The notes beneath the pieces are model-generated. The model worked only from the letters and a program-made list of their open reading frames with translations. It searched no databases and was not told the DNA's origin. Below, piece after piece: positions 8,574 through 16,831 of a stretch of 64,000 bases of DNA. The stretch covers positions 2,428,501 to 2,492,500 of the forward strand of contig NZ_CP102267.1 in the NCBI RefSeq assembly GCF_025148125.1. Direction: 5' to 3'. The position numbers and the translations under genes are program-made. Numbering within the stretch: position 1 is the stretch's first letter; every line of letters starts with the position of its first letter. The DNA comes from Blautia wexlerae DSM 19850 (GTDB lineage: Bacteria > Bacillota > Clostridia > Lachnospirales > Lachnospiraceae).

Positions 8574-9506
8574 TTAGATCTCGCTGAAATCCGGTGTTCC
8601 ATACAGGTCGAACGGAGTTGACTGGTAGACATAGTAATTCAGCCAGTTTGTATACAGGTTGTTCGCATGTGCTCTCCACATAAGGAGCGGTCTGTTTTCC
8701 GGGTTGTTGTCTTTGTAATAATTCTCCGGGATTTCGATGGGCAGGTTTTTGCTGACATCACGTTTGTACTCACCGTCAAGAGTCACACGATCATATTCCG
8801 GATGTCCCATTACAAAGATCTTGCGGCCGCCGTCTGCCATTGCAAGGAAAAGCCCTGCTTCATCGGATTCAGCAAGCACTGTCAGCTCTTTACAGTTATG
8901 GATATCCTCGATGGGAACTTCCGTATGTCTGGAATGAGGTGCAAGGAACATATCGTCGAATCCGCGTACCAGCGGAATCTTACGGTTCATCACTTTATGC
9001 CAGAAAAGACCAAACATCTTCTTATCAAGTTTGCGTTTTTTCAGTCCATAGTGGTGGTAGAGTCCTGCCTGTGCAGCCCAGCACAGATAAATGGTGGAGG
9101 TAACATGGGTGTTTGTCCAGTCCATGATCTCTACCAGTTCCTTCCAGTAGTCTACCTCTTCGAATTCCATCTGCTCTACAGGAGCACCTGTGATGATCAT
9201 TCCATCATATTTGTTATTTTTCAGTTCCGGAAATGTCTGATAAAATTTATTCAGATGACTCACAGATGTATTCTTCGCTTCATGGCTCTGTACTGCCATA
9301 AAGGTGACATCTACCTGCAGCGGTGTGTTGGAAAGGGAACGCAGAAGCTGAAGCTCTGTCTCCTCTTTCAGAGGCATCAGGTTCAGAATGAGGATCTGAA
9401 TGGGGCGGATATCCTGATGGGATGCACGTGACTCATCCATCACGAAAATATTTTCTTTTTCCAGAATCTCTTTTACGGGCAGATCGCTCTGTATTTTAAT
9501 TGGCAT
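8574..9506 (-). CDS. metA: Homoserine O-acetyltransferase (MetA family)
   Basis: Activates homoserine for methionine synthesis in the cytoplasm. It has 310 residues, the family length. The catalytic nucleophile is Cys142 (IYLCWAAQAG), with His235 and Glu237 in VMGHPEYD. Residue 111 is Glu (GAPVE), the position reported to favour acetyl-CoA, whereas the E. coli succinyltransferase has Gly there. The product is therefore predicted to be O-acetylhomoserine even though the family name is succinyltransferase. It lies 25 bases after ligA on the same strand, so it is probably co-transcribed from the rluF promoter. No SAM riboswitch precedes it. Confidence 0.94.
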   Translation of the reverse strand: MPIKIQSDLPVKEILEKENIFVMDESRASHQDIRPIQILILNLMPLKEETELQLLRSLSNTPLQVDVTFMAVQSHEAKNTSVSHLNKFYQTFPELKNNKYDGMIITGAPVEQMEFEEVDYWKELVEIMDWTNTHVTSTIYLCWAAQAGLYHHYGLKKRKLDKKMFGLFWHKVMNRKIPLVRGFDDMFLAPHSRHTEVPIEDIHNCKELTVLAESDEAGLFLAMADGGRKIFVMGHPEYDRVTLDGEYKRDVSKNLPIEIPENYYKDNNPENRPLLMWRAHANNLYTNWLNYYVYQSTPFDLYGTPDFSEI

Positions 9507-9531
9507 TATCTTATCTCCTGTTCTTATTATT

Positions 9532-11490
9532 TTATTGTTGTGCCATCTTCAGGAAATCTTCTTCAGAAAGGATCGGAATTCCCAGTTCTTTGGCTTTTTT
9601 ATTCTTTGAAGAATTGGAAGTTGTGTCATTATTGATCAGGTAGTTCGTCTTCGATGTTACTGATCCGGTCACCTTGCCTCCCAGAGACTCAATAAATTCC
9701 TTTGCCTGTGCTCTGTTTGCAAAGTGCTCCACACTTCCTGTGATAACGAAATTCATGTTCCGGAAAATCTGCTCACCTGTCTTTTCTTCTTTCTTAACAG
9801 TCAGATGGCTCATCAGATGATCCAGTTTTCTGTTATTATCCTCGTTTGAAAAATAATCAGTCAGACTTCCGGCAATTACCGGTCCGATGGTATCAATAGA
9901 GCTGATCTCCTCTTTATCTGCATGACGGATCTTCTCCAGATCATCATCAAAATGCCTGCAGATCACTTTTGCATTGGCAAGACCGATATTGGCGATTCCA
10001 AGGCTGTAGATCACCTTCGCAAGAGTAGTCTCCTTAGCTTTATCAAGGCTGGTCATCAGGTTCTCAAAGGATTTCTCCCCGAATCCGTCCATCTCCACGA
10101 TCTCATCACGATGCTTCCCAATCTCAAAAATATCTCCGAAATCATGAATAAAGCCTCTTGCAATGAATTTCTCCAGTGTTGCTTCTGACAGTCCGTCAAT
10201 GTTCATGGCATCCCTGCTTGCAAAAAGTGCAAAGGATTTGATCTTCTTTGCGGCACAGTCAGGATTTGTACAGTAAAGTGCCTCCACATCATTTACCTTC
10301 TGTATCTGTGTTCCATGGCCACATGCAGGGCAAGTATCCGGAATTTCCAGTTTACTGCTGCGTGTGAGGTTTTCTGCAATCTGCGGAATGATCATATTTG
10401 CTTTATATACAGTGATCGTATCCCCGATACCAAGCTGCAATTCTTTTAGAATGCTCACATTGTGTACGCTGGCGCGGCTCACAGTGGTTCCCTCCAGCTC
10501 AACCGGTTCAAAAACAGCCACCGGATTGATCAGCCCTGTTCTTGACGGGCTCCATTCGATCTCCAGAAGATGGGTTTCTCTGATCTCATCTGCCCATTTG
10601 AATGCAAAAGCATTTCTGGGAAATTTCGCTGTTCTTCCAAGGGAATCTCCGTATGCAATATCATCATAAAGAGCAACCAGTCCGTCCGACGGAAAATCAT
10701 TCTCAGTGATCGCAGTTGAAAAATATTCCATGGCTTCATCCAGCGTTGAAGCTGTGACTGTCCTGTATTCCACTACATCAAATCCCTGTTCTTTCAGCCA
10801 TTCAAACTGCCGGGCTCTTGAATTATGGAAATCAACCCCGTCGGCGCTTACCAGCGTAAATGCGTAGAAACGCACATTCCTGCGGGCTGTGATCTCATTG
10901 TTTAACTGGCGGACAGAACCGCTGCATAAGTTTCTCGGATTCTTGTATTTCGCATCAACGTCTTCTATGGATTCATTGATCCGTTCAAAGTCCGAATAAG
11001 TAATGATCGCTTCCCCACGCAACACCAGTCTTCCCTGATACGGGATTTTAAGAGGAACGTTCTTAAATACTCTGGCATTATTGGTGACAACCTCTCCTGT
11101 CACACCGTTTCCACGTGTAACTGCTTTGGCAAGTCCTCCATTCTCGTAGGTAAGAACGATCGTCAGTCCGTCCAGCTTCCATGACAGAAGCGTTTTGTGT
11201 TCCCCGATAAATTCCCTCAGAACTTCTCTGTCCTTAGTCTTGTCCAGAGACAGCATGGGGGATTCGTGTTCTTCTTTTGGAAGCTGGTCAACTGCCTCGT
11301 ACCCTACGCTTACGGTTGGGCTGTTTGCCAGAACAGTGCCTGTCTCTTTCTCCAGAGCCTGAAGCTCGTCGTACATCTGATCGTACTCTCTGTTGCTTAT
11401 GATCTCTGTATCCTGCTGGTAATACGCCTTTGCTGCCCTGTCCAGCTTTTGCACCAGCTCTTTCATTCGCATGATCGCTGCTGTTTCCAT
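9532..11490 (-). CDS. ligA: NAD-dependent DNA ligase LigA
   Basis: Seals nicks during replication and repair, using NAD. The 652 residues follow the LigA order: Ia domain, adenylation domain with the active Lys105 in WKLDGL, OB fold, a C4 zinc finger (CPAC...CTNPDC, about 390-420), helix-hairpin-helix repeats, and a C-terminal BRCT domain beginning near FRNMNFVITG. The active-site context WKLDGL differs from the commoner KIDGLA, so this may be a divergent or second ligase; the rest of the genome would tell. The start at 11490 has AGGAGA 5 bases ahead. It overlaps the end of the upstream pseudouridine synthase frame by 203 bases. Confidence 0.93.
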   Translation of the reverse strand: METAAIMRMKELVQKLDRAAKAYYQQDTEIISNREYDQMYDELQALEKETGTVLANSPTVSVGYEAVDQLPKEEHESPMLSLDKTKDREVLREFIGEHKTLLSWKLDGLTIVLTYENGGLAKAVTRGNGVTGEVVTNNARVFKNVPLKIPYQGRLVLRGEAIITYSDFERINESIEDVDAKYKNPRNLCSGSVRQLNNEITARRNVRFYAFTLVSADGVDFHNSRARQFEWLKEQGFDVVEYRTVTASTLDEAMEYFSTAITENDFPSDGLVALYDDIAYGDSLGRTAKFPRNAFAFKWADEIRETHLLEIEWSPSRTGLINPVAVFEPVELEGTTVSRASVHNVSILKELQLGIGDTITVYKANMIIPQIAENLTRSSKLEIPDTCPACGHGTQIQKVNDVEALYCTNPDCAAKKIKSFALFASRDAMNIDGLSEATLEKFIARGFIHDFGDIFEIGKHRDEIVEMDGFGEKSFENLMTSLDKAKETTLAKVIYSLGIANIGLANAKVICRHFDDDLEKIRHADKEEISSIDTIGPVIAGSLTDYFSNEDNNRKLDHLMSHLTVKKEEKTGEQIFRNMNFVITGSVEHFANRAQAKEFIESLGGKVTGSVTSKTNYLINNDTTSNSSKNKKAKELGIPILSEEDFLKMAQQ

Positions 11491-12232
11491 TCTGTTCTCC
11501 TGTTCTGATCACTGTTTCACTTGTGGAAGATTCCAGTAAATGGTTCAGTTCTTCCCATTCCTGTGCTGTGATCTCTCTGTATTCGCCTTCTCTGATCCCG
11601 TCCAGAGTCAGATTCATGATCCTGATCCTTTTCAGCTTCTGTACCTCATATCCCAGATACCGGCACATTCTGCGGATCTGCCGGTTCAGTCCCTGTGTCA
11701 GAATGATCCGAAAACTGCATTCTCCTGTCTGCACCACTCTGCATGGTCTGGTCACCGTATCAAGAACAGGGACTCCCTTGCTCATCCTTCGGACAAATTC
11801 ACTGTCCACCGGCTTATTCACTGTCACAAAATATTCTTTCTCATGATAGTTTCCGGCGCGCATGATCTTATTGACCAGATCTCCTTCATTTGTCAGAAGG
11901 AGAAGGCCCTGTGATTCTTTATCCAGTCTGCCCACAGGATAAACACGCAGAGGATAATCCAGATAATCTGTTACCGTCGTCTCATCAAACTGCTGCTTTG
12001 TACTGCACACGATCCCTCTGGGTTTGTTAAAAAGAAGCAGTACTTTTTTTTCATTTTTATGGACAGGTATATTGTCTGCACAGACCTCATCTTCCAGGCT
12101 GACTTTCTGACCGCTTTCTGCTTTTTTTCCGTTTACCGTAATCCTTCCCTCTTCGATCATCCGGTCGGCTTCCCGTCTGGAGCATATGCCTGCCTCGCTT
12201 AAATATTTGTTTATTCTGATTTTTTCGTCCAT
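11288..12232 (-). CDS. rluF: 23S rRNA pseudouridine synthase, RluF/RsuA family
   Basis: Isomerises a uridine in 23S rRNA. An S4 RNA-binding domain (IRINKYLSEAGICSRREADR) is followed by the catalytic domain with Asp in PVGRLDKESQGLLLLTN and the QGLNRQIRRMC motif. The family core ends near residue 240 (EYREITAQEWEEL). About 70 further Ser/Arg/Gly-rich residues are read in a second frame over the first 203 bases of ligA, which is unusual. The start at 12232 is chosen because the TTGATA/TATAAT promoter at 12239-12267 would begin transcription at or next to this ATG; the in-frame ATG at 12259 lies inside that promoter. Confidence 0.85.
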   Translation of the reverse strand: MDEKIRINKYLSEAGICSRREADRMIEEGRITVNGKKAESGQKVSLEDEVCADNIPVHKNEKKVLLLFNKPRGIVCSTKQQFDETTVTDYLDYPLRVYPVGRLDKESQGLLLLTNEGDLVNKIMRAGNYHEKEYFVTVNKPVDSEFVRRMSKGVPVLDTVTRPCRVVQTGECSFRIILTQGLNRQIRRMCRYLGYEVQKLKRIRIMNLTLDGIREGEYREITAQEWEELNHLLESSTSETVIRTGEQNGNSSDHANERAGAKAGQGSKGVLPAGYRDHKQQRVRSDVRRASGSGERDRHCSGKQPNRKRRVRGS

Positions 12233-12238
12233 TGTTCT

Positions 12239-12267
12239 ATTATATAATTTTTTGTACATCTTATCAA
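12239..12267 (-). promoter_or_regulatory. Promoter of rluF-ligA-metA, apparently leaderless
   Basis: TTGATA (12262-12267), a 17-base spacer and a perfect TATAAT (12239-12244) on the minus strand. The -10 ends 6 bases before the ATG at 12232, so the first transcribed base should fall in or beside the start codon, and no ribosome binding site is present. Confidence 0.7.
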
Positions 12268-12319
12268 CGATGAAATTTTTCTGGAATTTTTTTCAAAAGG
12301 GCAGGAATGGGGAATCGCC

Positions 12320-12348
12320 TTGTATTTTGTCAGATTTTATTGTATGAT
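12320..12348 (+). promoter_or_regulatory. Promoter of the polysaccharide deacetylase gene
   Basis: TTGTAT (12320-12325), 17 bases, TATGAT (12343-12348). The downstream gene has a near-ideal AAAAAGGAGG before its ATG. Confidence 0.6.
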
Positions 12349-12402
12349 ATCGAATGACAGGATATCTTTTTTGTCACTGATTTTATCAAAAAGGAGGCTT
12401 TC

Positions 12403-13647
12403 ATGTCAGATCATTTACCACGTACAAACCGGTGGCTGATCGCACTTTCTGTTATTCTGTGTCTGATACTTGGAGGAATTTTCACCCGTTCTTCCGCTGT
12501 GACTTCACAGGCAGATGCCATCAGCGATGCCGGAGCTTTCGTGTCAGAAGATCAGGATTCTGCGGAGTTTACTTCTGAGGAAACATTGACTGATAGCAAT
12601 GATAATTTTACGGATTCTTCTTCCGGGAAACTGTTTGGACGCACTTCTTCAGATTCATCTGAAGCTTCTACGGGCGGTCCTGCATTAAGCACTGATATCT
12701 CGCCTGAGGCATCAGAGGGCAGCTGGGCTTCCAGTGGAAGTAACTGGATGTTTTTGGTAGATGATAAGCCATACACAGGATGGTTCACAGATACAGACGG
12801 GAAACAGTACTATATGGATGAGACCGGTATTATGCAGACAGGCTGGACAGATATCGGAAAGAAGCGGTATTATTTTGATATGGATGGTATTCTGCAGACA
12901 GGGACTGTGATAATAGATAAGAAAACTTATGAACTGGATACAGATGGTTCTCTGAAAGGTTATACGCCAAAGAAAAAATCCTCGAAGAAGAAATCTTCAG
13001 ATAAGTCAGCTACCTCTGACAAGTCCGGTACATCTACGGCAAAGAAGTCGGTTGCCCTTACTTTTGATGATGGTCCCAGCTCTTTTACAGGCCGTCTTAT
13101 GGACTGTCTGGAAGAAAATAATGCAAAGGCAACTTTCTTTATGGTGGGTACTGAGATTGCCAGTTTTCCGGACGAAGTAAAACGCATGAAGAAACTGGGC
13201 TGTGAACTTGGAAACCACACTTATGACCATAAGGATCTGGCGACTCTTTCTTCGGATGAGATCAGTTCAGAAATTGCAAGAGTGGATGAACAGCTTGTAA
13301 ATCTTACAGGTGAGGGAGCTTCGGTGGTCCGCCCGCCATATGGATCTGTTAATGATACGGTAAAATCAACTGTGGGAACCCCGATGATTCTGTGGTCCAT
13401 TGACACTCTGGACTGGAAAACGCAGGATGTGGAATCTACGGTTGAGGAAGTCATGAATAACGTAAAAGATGGTTCCATTATTCTGATGCATGACATTTTC
13501 AGCACCTCTGTAGATGCAGCCGAGATCCTGATCCCGCAGCTTATCGAAGAAGGCTATCAGCTTGTAACAGTGCACGAACTGGCTTCCCTGCATCAGACAG
13601 AATTATCGACAGGAGTTACATACGGTGAATTTAATCAAATCAAGTAA
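12403..13647 (+). CDS. Membrane-anchored polysaccharide deacetylase with wall-binding repeats
   Basis: A NodB-fold (CE4) deacetylase predicted to act on extracellular glycans, probably peptidoglycan or a polysaccharide. An N-terminal signal anchor (about 11-28) is followed by a Ser/Asp-rich linker and two to three choline-binding-like repeats (GWFTDTDGKQYYMDE, GWTDIGKKRYYFDMDG; 115-185). After a lysine-rich hinge comes the catalytic domain (215-395). All five motifs are present: TFDDGPS (Asp222/223), His272 and His276 in NHTYDH, RPPYGS (310-315), DTLDW and LMHD (His363). Metal-binding and base residues are intact, so activity is expected. It is a single-gene transcript with its own promoter and terminator. 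Confidence 0.93.
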   Translation: MSDHLPRTNRWLIALSVILCLILGGIFTRSSAVTSQADAISDAGAFVSEDQDSAEFTSEETLTDSNDNFTDSSSGKLFGRTSSDSSEASTGGPALSTDISPEASEGSWASSGSNWMFLVDDKPYTGWFTDTDGKQYYMDETGIMQTGWTDIGKKRYYFDMDGILQTGTVIIDKKTYELDTDGSLKGYTPKKKSSKKKSSDKSATSDKSGTSTAKKSVALTFDDGPSSFTGRLMDCLEENNAKATFFMVGTEIASFPDEVKRMKKLGCELGNHTYDHKDLATLSSDEISSEIARVDEQLVNLTGEGASVVRPPYGSVNDTVKSTVGTPMILWSIDTLDWKTQDVESTVEEVMNNVKDGSIILMHDIFSTSVDAAEILIPQLIEEGYQLVTVHELASLHQTELSTGVTYGEFNQIK

Positions 13648-13726
13648 GTCCCTTGCGGAAGTTGCGAAAAGTAATAAGAACAGCAAAATCTCCGGCAGAA
13701 GCTGACAAAAACAATGTCAGAAAAAC

Positions 13727-13784
13727 GGAACGTAAAAATACAGGCAGTTACCACAAGGATAACCGCCTGTATTTTTTACGTTCC
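13727..13784. terminator. Bidirectional terminator
   Basis: A long near-perfect hairpin (GGAACGTAAAAATACAGGC with its complement, inner GTTA/TAAC) lies between convergent genes. It ends in A/T-rich arms suited to either strand. Confidence 0.85.
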
Positions 13785-13794
13785 ATATTCAATT

Positions 13795-14700
13795 TTATTC
13801 AAGTAAATCTCCTCTGATGTATCCGGTCTGACCGTCGTAGTCGATCTGAACCCATTCACCATCAGTACCTGTCTTCTGAACCTGATCACCTGCTGAGATC
13901 ACGCCAAGGATATCAGCATCTGTGCTGGCTTCTGCGCGTACATTACATTCCTCCGAAGCAGTAAGCATCGTGCCATCTTCTGCCTCTGTTGACACACCTG
14001 CTTCCTCCCCAAGACCATTCAGGAATTCTTCAAGAGACGGATCAGATTGCTGTGCCTGATCCAGTTCATTCTGCACCTTCTTTATAAGAGCTGAAACATC
14101 ACTGTCTGATAACTGTTTTTCCATATATGCGGAAATCTCAGAATCCTGTAAAGCTCCGTTATTGATCATCCAGTTTCCTTCGCTGTTCTTATATACATAG
14201 AACTGAGTCAGTGCAGGGGCCTTGGTCTCAACGCCCTGACAGATATACGAGAAACAGGCGTAAACCACGTAAGAATCATCTGTCATACCTTTCTTCGTGT
14301 ACACATCGCCTACTTCATACCCTTCGATATAATCTTTCAAATTTGTGACTTTTGACTCATCAGACGGTGTGAAATCATCTTCCAGAGTCTTCAGCGTTGC
14401 AATATCTTTTTCCCCCAGAGCCTGATAATAGCTCGTGATCAATGCAGTAACGTCTGCATCTGCTGTTTCCATGGGATTGGCGTCTTCTTTCTTCTCGTCA
14501 GACTCCCCTTCACTTATCGGAGAAGAAGGAACATTTCCCTGGTCTTCGGATGTGGTTTTCTGTTCATCTCCGGAATTCCCCTTATTACTTCCGGAACAGG
14601 CACGAATGCCGCAAAACAGGACAACCACAATTATCAGAATAGCTCCACCCAGCATAAAATACCGGAGATTATCTGATAACCATTCTCTAAAATCATCCAA
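13795..14700 (-). CDS. Membrane-anchored protein with C-terminal bacterial SH3 domain
   Basis: A 301-residue protein with a short cytoplasmic N-terminus, one membrane helix (about 15-35, GGAILIIVVVLFCGIRAC), an acidic Ser/Glu linker, and a middle domain (about 80-175) whose pattern (ITSYYQALGEKDIATL) resembles NTF2-like lipoprotein domains. The last 60 residues form an SH3b domain (CNVRAEASTDADILGVI...GYIRGDLL), which usually binds peptidoglycan stem peptides. No enzyme motif is seen, so a wall-sensing or scaffold role is likely. It is the last gene before tRNA-Arg on the same strand. Confidence 0.75.
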   Translation of the reverse strand: MDDFREWLSDNLRYFMLGGAILIIVVVLFCGIRACSGSNKGNSGDEQKTTSEDQGNVPSSPISEGESDEKKEDANPMETADADVTALITSYYQALGEKDIATLKTLEDDFTPSDESKVTNLKDYIEGYEVGDVYTKKGMTDDSYVVYACFSYICQGVETKAPALTQFYVYKNSEGNWMINNGALQDSEISAYMEKQLSDSDVSALIKKVQNELDQAQQSDPSLEEFLNGLGEEAGVSTEAEDGTMLTASEECNVRAEASTDADILGVISAGDQVQKTGTDGEWVQIDYDGQTGYIRGDLLE

Positions 14701-14824
14701 GTTCTTGTCCTCCTTATGAGTTACCGTTTGCTCCGTTCACTGCCGCCATACGATTTCTGACAGTTCCCGATTCTGATAACTCCTGTGATACAACGCACCG
14801 GAACTGTACATACGTCCCAGGCAG

Positions 14825-14896
14825 CACGCCTGAAGGGAATCGAACCCCCGCACATGGTACCGGAAACCACTGCTCTATCCACTGAGCTACAGGCGC
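14825..14896 (-). tRNA. tRNA-Arg (anticodon CCG)
   Basis: The cloverleaf folds by eye on the minus strand: acceptor GCGCCTG/CAGGCGT, D arm GCTC/GAGC, anticodon stem GTGGT/ACCAT around loop TTCCGGT, and T loop TTCGATT. The anticodon CCG reads CGG arginine codons. The CCA end is not encoded. Spurious reading frames cross it. Confidence 0.92.
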
Positions 14897-15034
14897 GTAT
14901 CTTGAAAATCTGATTTTCAAAGGATTTATATAATTTATTTAATACAAGGTCTATATTATCATAATTACCGAAAAAAGTAAAGTTTTTTATTTTGTTACAA
15001 AAGATGCATTATTTTGTTACAAGTCAAAAATTAT

Positions 15035-15062
15035 GGGCAGTCATGCATTGTGCTGACTGCCC
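15035..15062 (-). terminator. Terminator after the NhaC antiporter
   Basis: GGGCAGTCA and TGACTGCCC form a 9-base perfect stem. On the minus strand it is followed by ATAATTTTT, nine bases past the stop. Confidence 0.8.
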
Positions 15063-15070
15063 GGTTTTAT

Positions 15071-16693
15071 TTACATTTTCAGATCGTCGAATTTTAATCG
15101 GATGATCACCAGAGTGATCGCCATAAGAATGATTCCTGCCGGAAGTGCGATCCATGCTGTCTGTACAAATCCTGCGATAATATAAGTCAGGAAAGATACT
15201 GCTGCTGCAACCATTGCATAGGGAAGCTGTGTGCTGACATGATTTACATGTTCACACTGTGCACCTGCTGATGCCATGATGGTTGTATCGGAAATCGGCG
15301 AACAGTGATCTCCACATACAGCACCTGCCATACATGCAGAAATAGAGATGATCATCAGTTCATGATTTGTTCCTGAGAATACATTAACAACAATCGGGAT
15401 CAGGATACCAAAGGTTCCCCATGAAGTACCTGTCGCAAATGCGATAACAGCCCCGATCACAAAGATAATTGCAGGAAGGAAATTCATCAGCCCACCTGCA
15501 GAGCTTTTAACAATTGCAGATACAAATACAGATGCACCAAGGCTGTCTGTCATGGCCTTCAATGTCCAGGCAAAAGTAAGGATCAGGATCGCAGGTACCA
15601 TTGCCTTGAATCCGTCCGGAATACACGCCATACAGTCTCTGAAATTCATAACACGACGTATCAGATATAAAACAATCGTGATAACCAGTCCGAAGAAGCT
15701 TCCAAGCACCAGTCCCACAGATGCATCACTCTGTGAAAATGCAGTTACAAAATCAGTTCCGCTAAAGAAACCACCTGTATAGATCATACCGATTACGCAG
15801 CATATTACAAGGCTTACAATCGGGATCAGAAGATCGATCACCTTGCCACGCGGATTACTTTTCTCATCTTCAGCCGCGTTTGCATAAGGACGTGCAGGTG
15901 TTGTGTAGATATCACCTTTTAAAGCATTTGTCTCATGAACACCCATTGTTCCGAATTCTACTTTCATAAGAACCATTGCCACCATCATGAAGATCGTAAG
16001 CAGTGCGTAGAAGTTATAGGGAATTGCATGTACAAACAGGGTAATTCCATCCTCTCCTTCTACAAATCCGCTGACTGCCGCAGCCCATGAAGAAATCGGT
16101 GCAATGATACATACCGGTGCTGCTGTGGCATCGATCAGGTACGCCAGCTTTGCGCGGGACACATTGTGCTTATCTGTCACAGGACGCATAACGCTTCCTA
16201 CTGTCAGACAGTTAAAATAATCGTCAATAAAGATCAGTACACCAAGAATGATGGTTGAGAGTTCCGCACCAACTCTGCTTTTAATCCTCTTACTGGCCCA
16301 GCGTCCGAATGCTGCGGAACCGCCTGCCCTGTTCATCAGACATACCATGGTTCCCAGAATAACAAGGAAGATCAGGATACCCATATTATAAGAATCTGTC
16401 AGAACGCTGATCATTCCGCCTTCAAAAATATGAAGGATTGTTCCTTCGAAATTAAAATTAGAGTAGAACAGTGCACCAACCAGTATTCCTACAAACAGTG
16501 AACTGTATACTTCTTTGGTGATCAGTGCCAGTGCAATGGCAACAAGCGGCGGAACCAACGACCAGAATGTGCCGTAAAATTTCGCAGATGCAGCCACCTC
16601 TTCCTCTGCTGCAAGTACAGTCAGCGGACTTGCCAGTATCAGCAGCATCAGTGCTGAAAGGCAGAGCGAAAGTCTTTTTATGTTACTTTTCAT
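15071..16693 (-). CDS. Na+/H+ antiporter, NhaC family
   Basis: A polytopic cytoplasmic-membrane exchanger of the NhaC/IT superfamily. The 540 residues include about 11-12 hydrophobic segments. The family's conserved stretch IFIDDYFNCLTVGSVMRP (near 155-173) with its paired acidic residues is present, as is ATAAPVCIIAPISSWAA. An extra N-terminal segment (LASPLTVLAAEEE) looks like a cleavable signal peptide, found in some Clostridial NhaC proteins. The ATG has GGAG 7 bases ahead. Substrate could be Na+/H+ or an organic acid exchange (NhaC relatives include malate-lactate antiporters); the sequence does not settle this. Confidence 0.85.
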   Translation of the reverse strand: MKSNIKRLSLCLSALMLLILASPLTVLAAEEEVAASAKFYGTFWSLVPPLVAIALALITKEVYSSLFVGILVGALFYSNFNFEGTILHIFEGGMISVLTDSYNMGILIFLVILGTMVCLMNRAGGSAAFGRWASKRIKSRVGAELSTIILGVLIFIDDYFNCLTVGSVMRPVTDKHNVSRAKLAYLIDATAAPVCIIAPISSWAAAVSGFVEGEDGITLFVHAIPYNFYALLTIFMMVAMVLMKVEFGTMGVHETNALKGDIYTTPARPYANAAEDEKSNPRGKVIDLLIPIVSLVICCVIGMIYTGGFFSGTDFVTAFSQSDASVGLVLGSFFGLVITIVLYLIRRVMNFRDCMACIPDGFKAMVPAILILTFAWTLKAMTDSLGASVFVSAIVKSSAGGLMNFLPAIIFVIGAVIAFATGTSWGTFGILIPIVVNVFSGTNHELMIISISACMAGAVCGDHCSPISDTTIMASAGAQCEHVNHVSTQLPYAMVAAAVSFLTYIIAGFVQTAWIALPAGIILMAITLVIIRLKFDDLKM

Positions 16694-16734
16694 TTCTTTT
16701 CTCCTTCTCTTGTAAGATATATGATATTTCGATC

Positions 16735-16831
16735 ATAGCACGCCTCTTAATTAATGCATTTGAAACAGCTTGGCAGAATTTCACGCTCTGATGAGCCGGA
16801 TCAATATGCATTATTTACGAGGATTACTATA
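16735..16831. repeat. 97-base palindromic element (TATAG..CCTC family, long form)
   Basis: Ends are imperfect inverted repeats of about 27 bases: ATAGCACGCCTCTTAATTA on the left and, read on the minus strand, TATAGTAATCCTCGTAAAT on the right, both followed by AATGCAT. The right end matches the 43-base palindromes at 35139-35181 and 35664-35706. It supplies the last codons and stop of the membrane gene ending at 16811. Confidence 0.6.

Noticed and set aside
8401..8679. 92-codon frame downstream of metA
   Set aside because: Its C-terminus is a translation of the tandem repeats and its N-terminus overlaps metA in another frame.
8667..9431. 254-codon plus-strand reading frame opposite metA
   Set aside because: It is fully antisense to a clear MetA gene, is Cys/His-rich with no domain pattern, and has no ribosome binding site.
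9507..9531. SAM riboswitch controlling metA
   Set aside because: metA follows ligA by 25 bases, leaving no room for a leader RNA.
14714..14920. 68-codon frame across the tRNA-Arg
   Set aside because: It reads through a complete tRNA cloverleaf on the same strand; not a protein gene.
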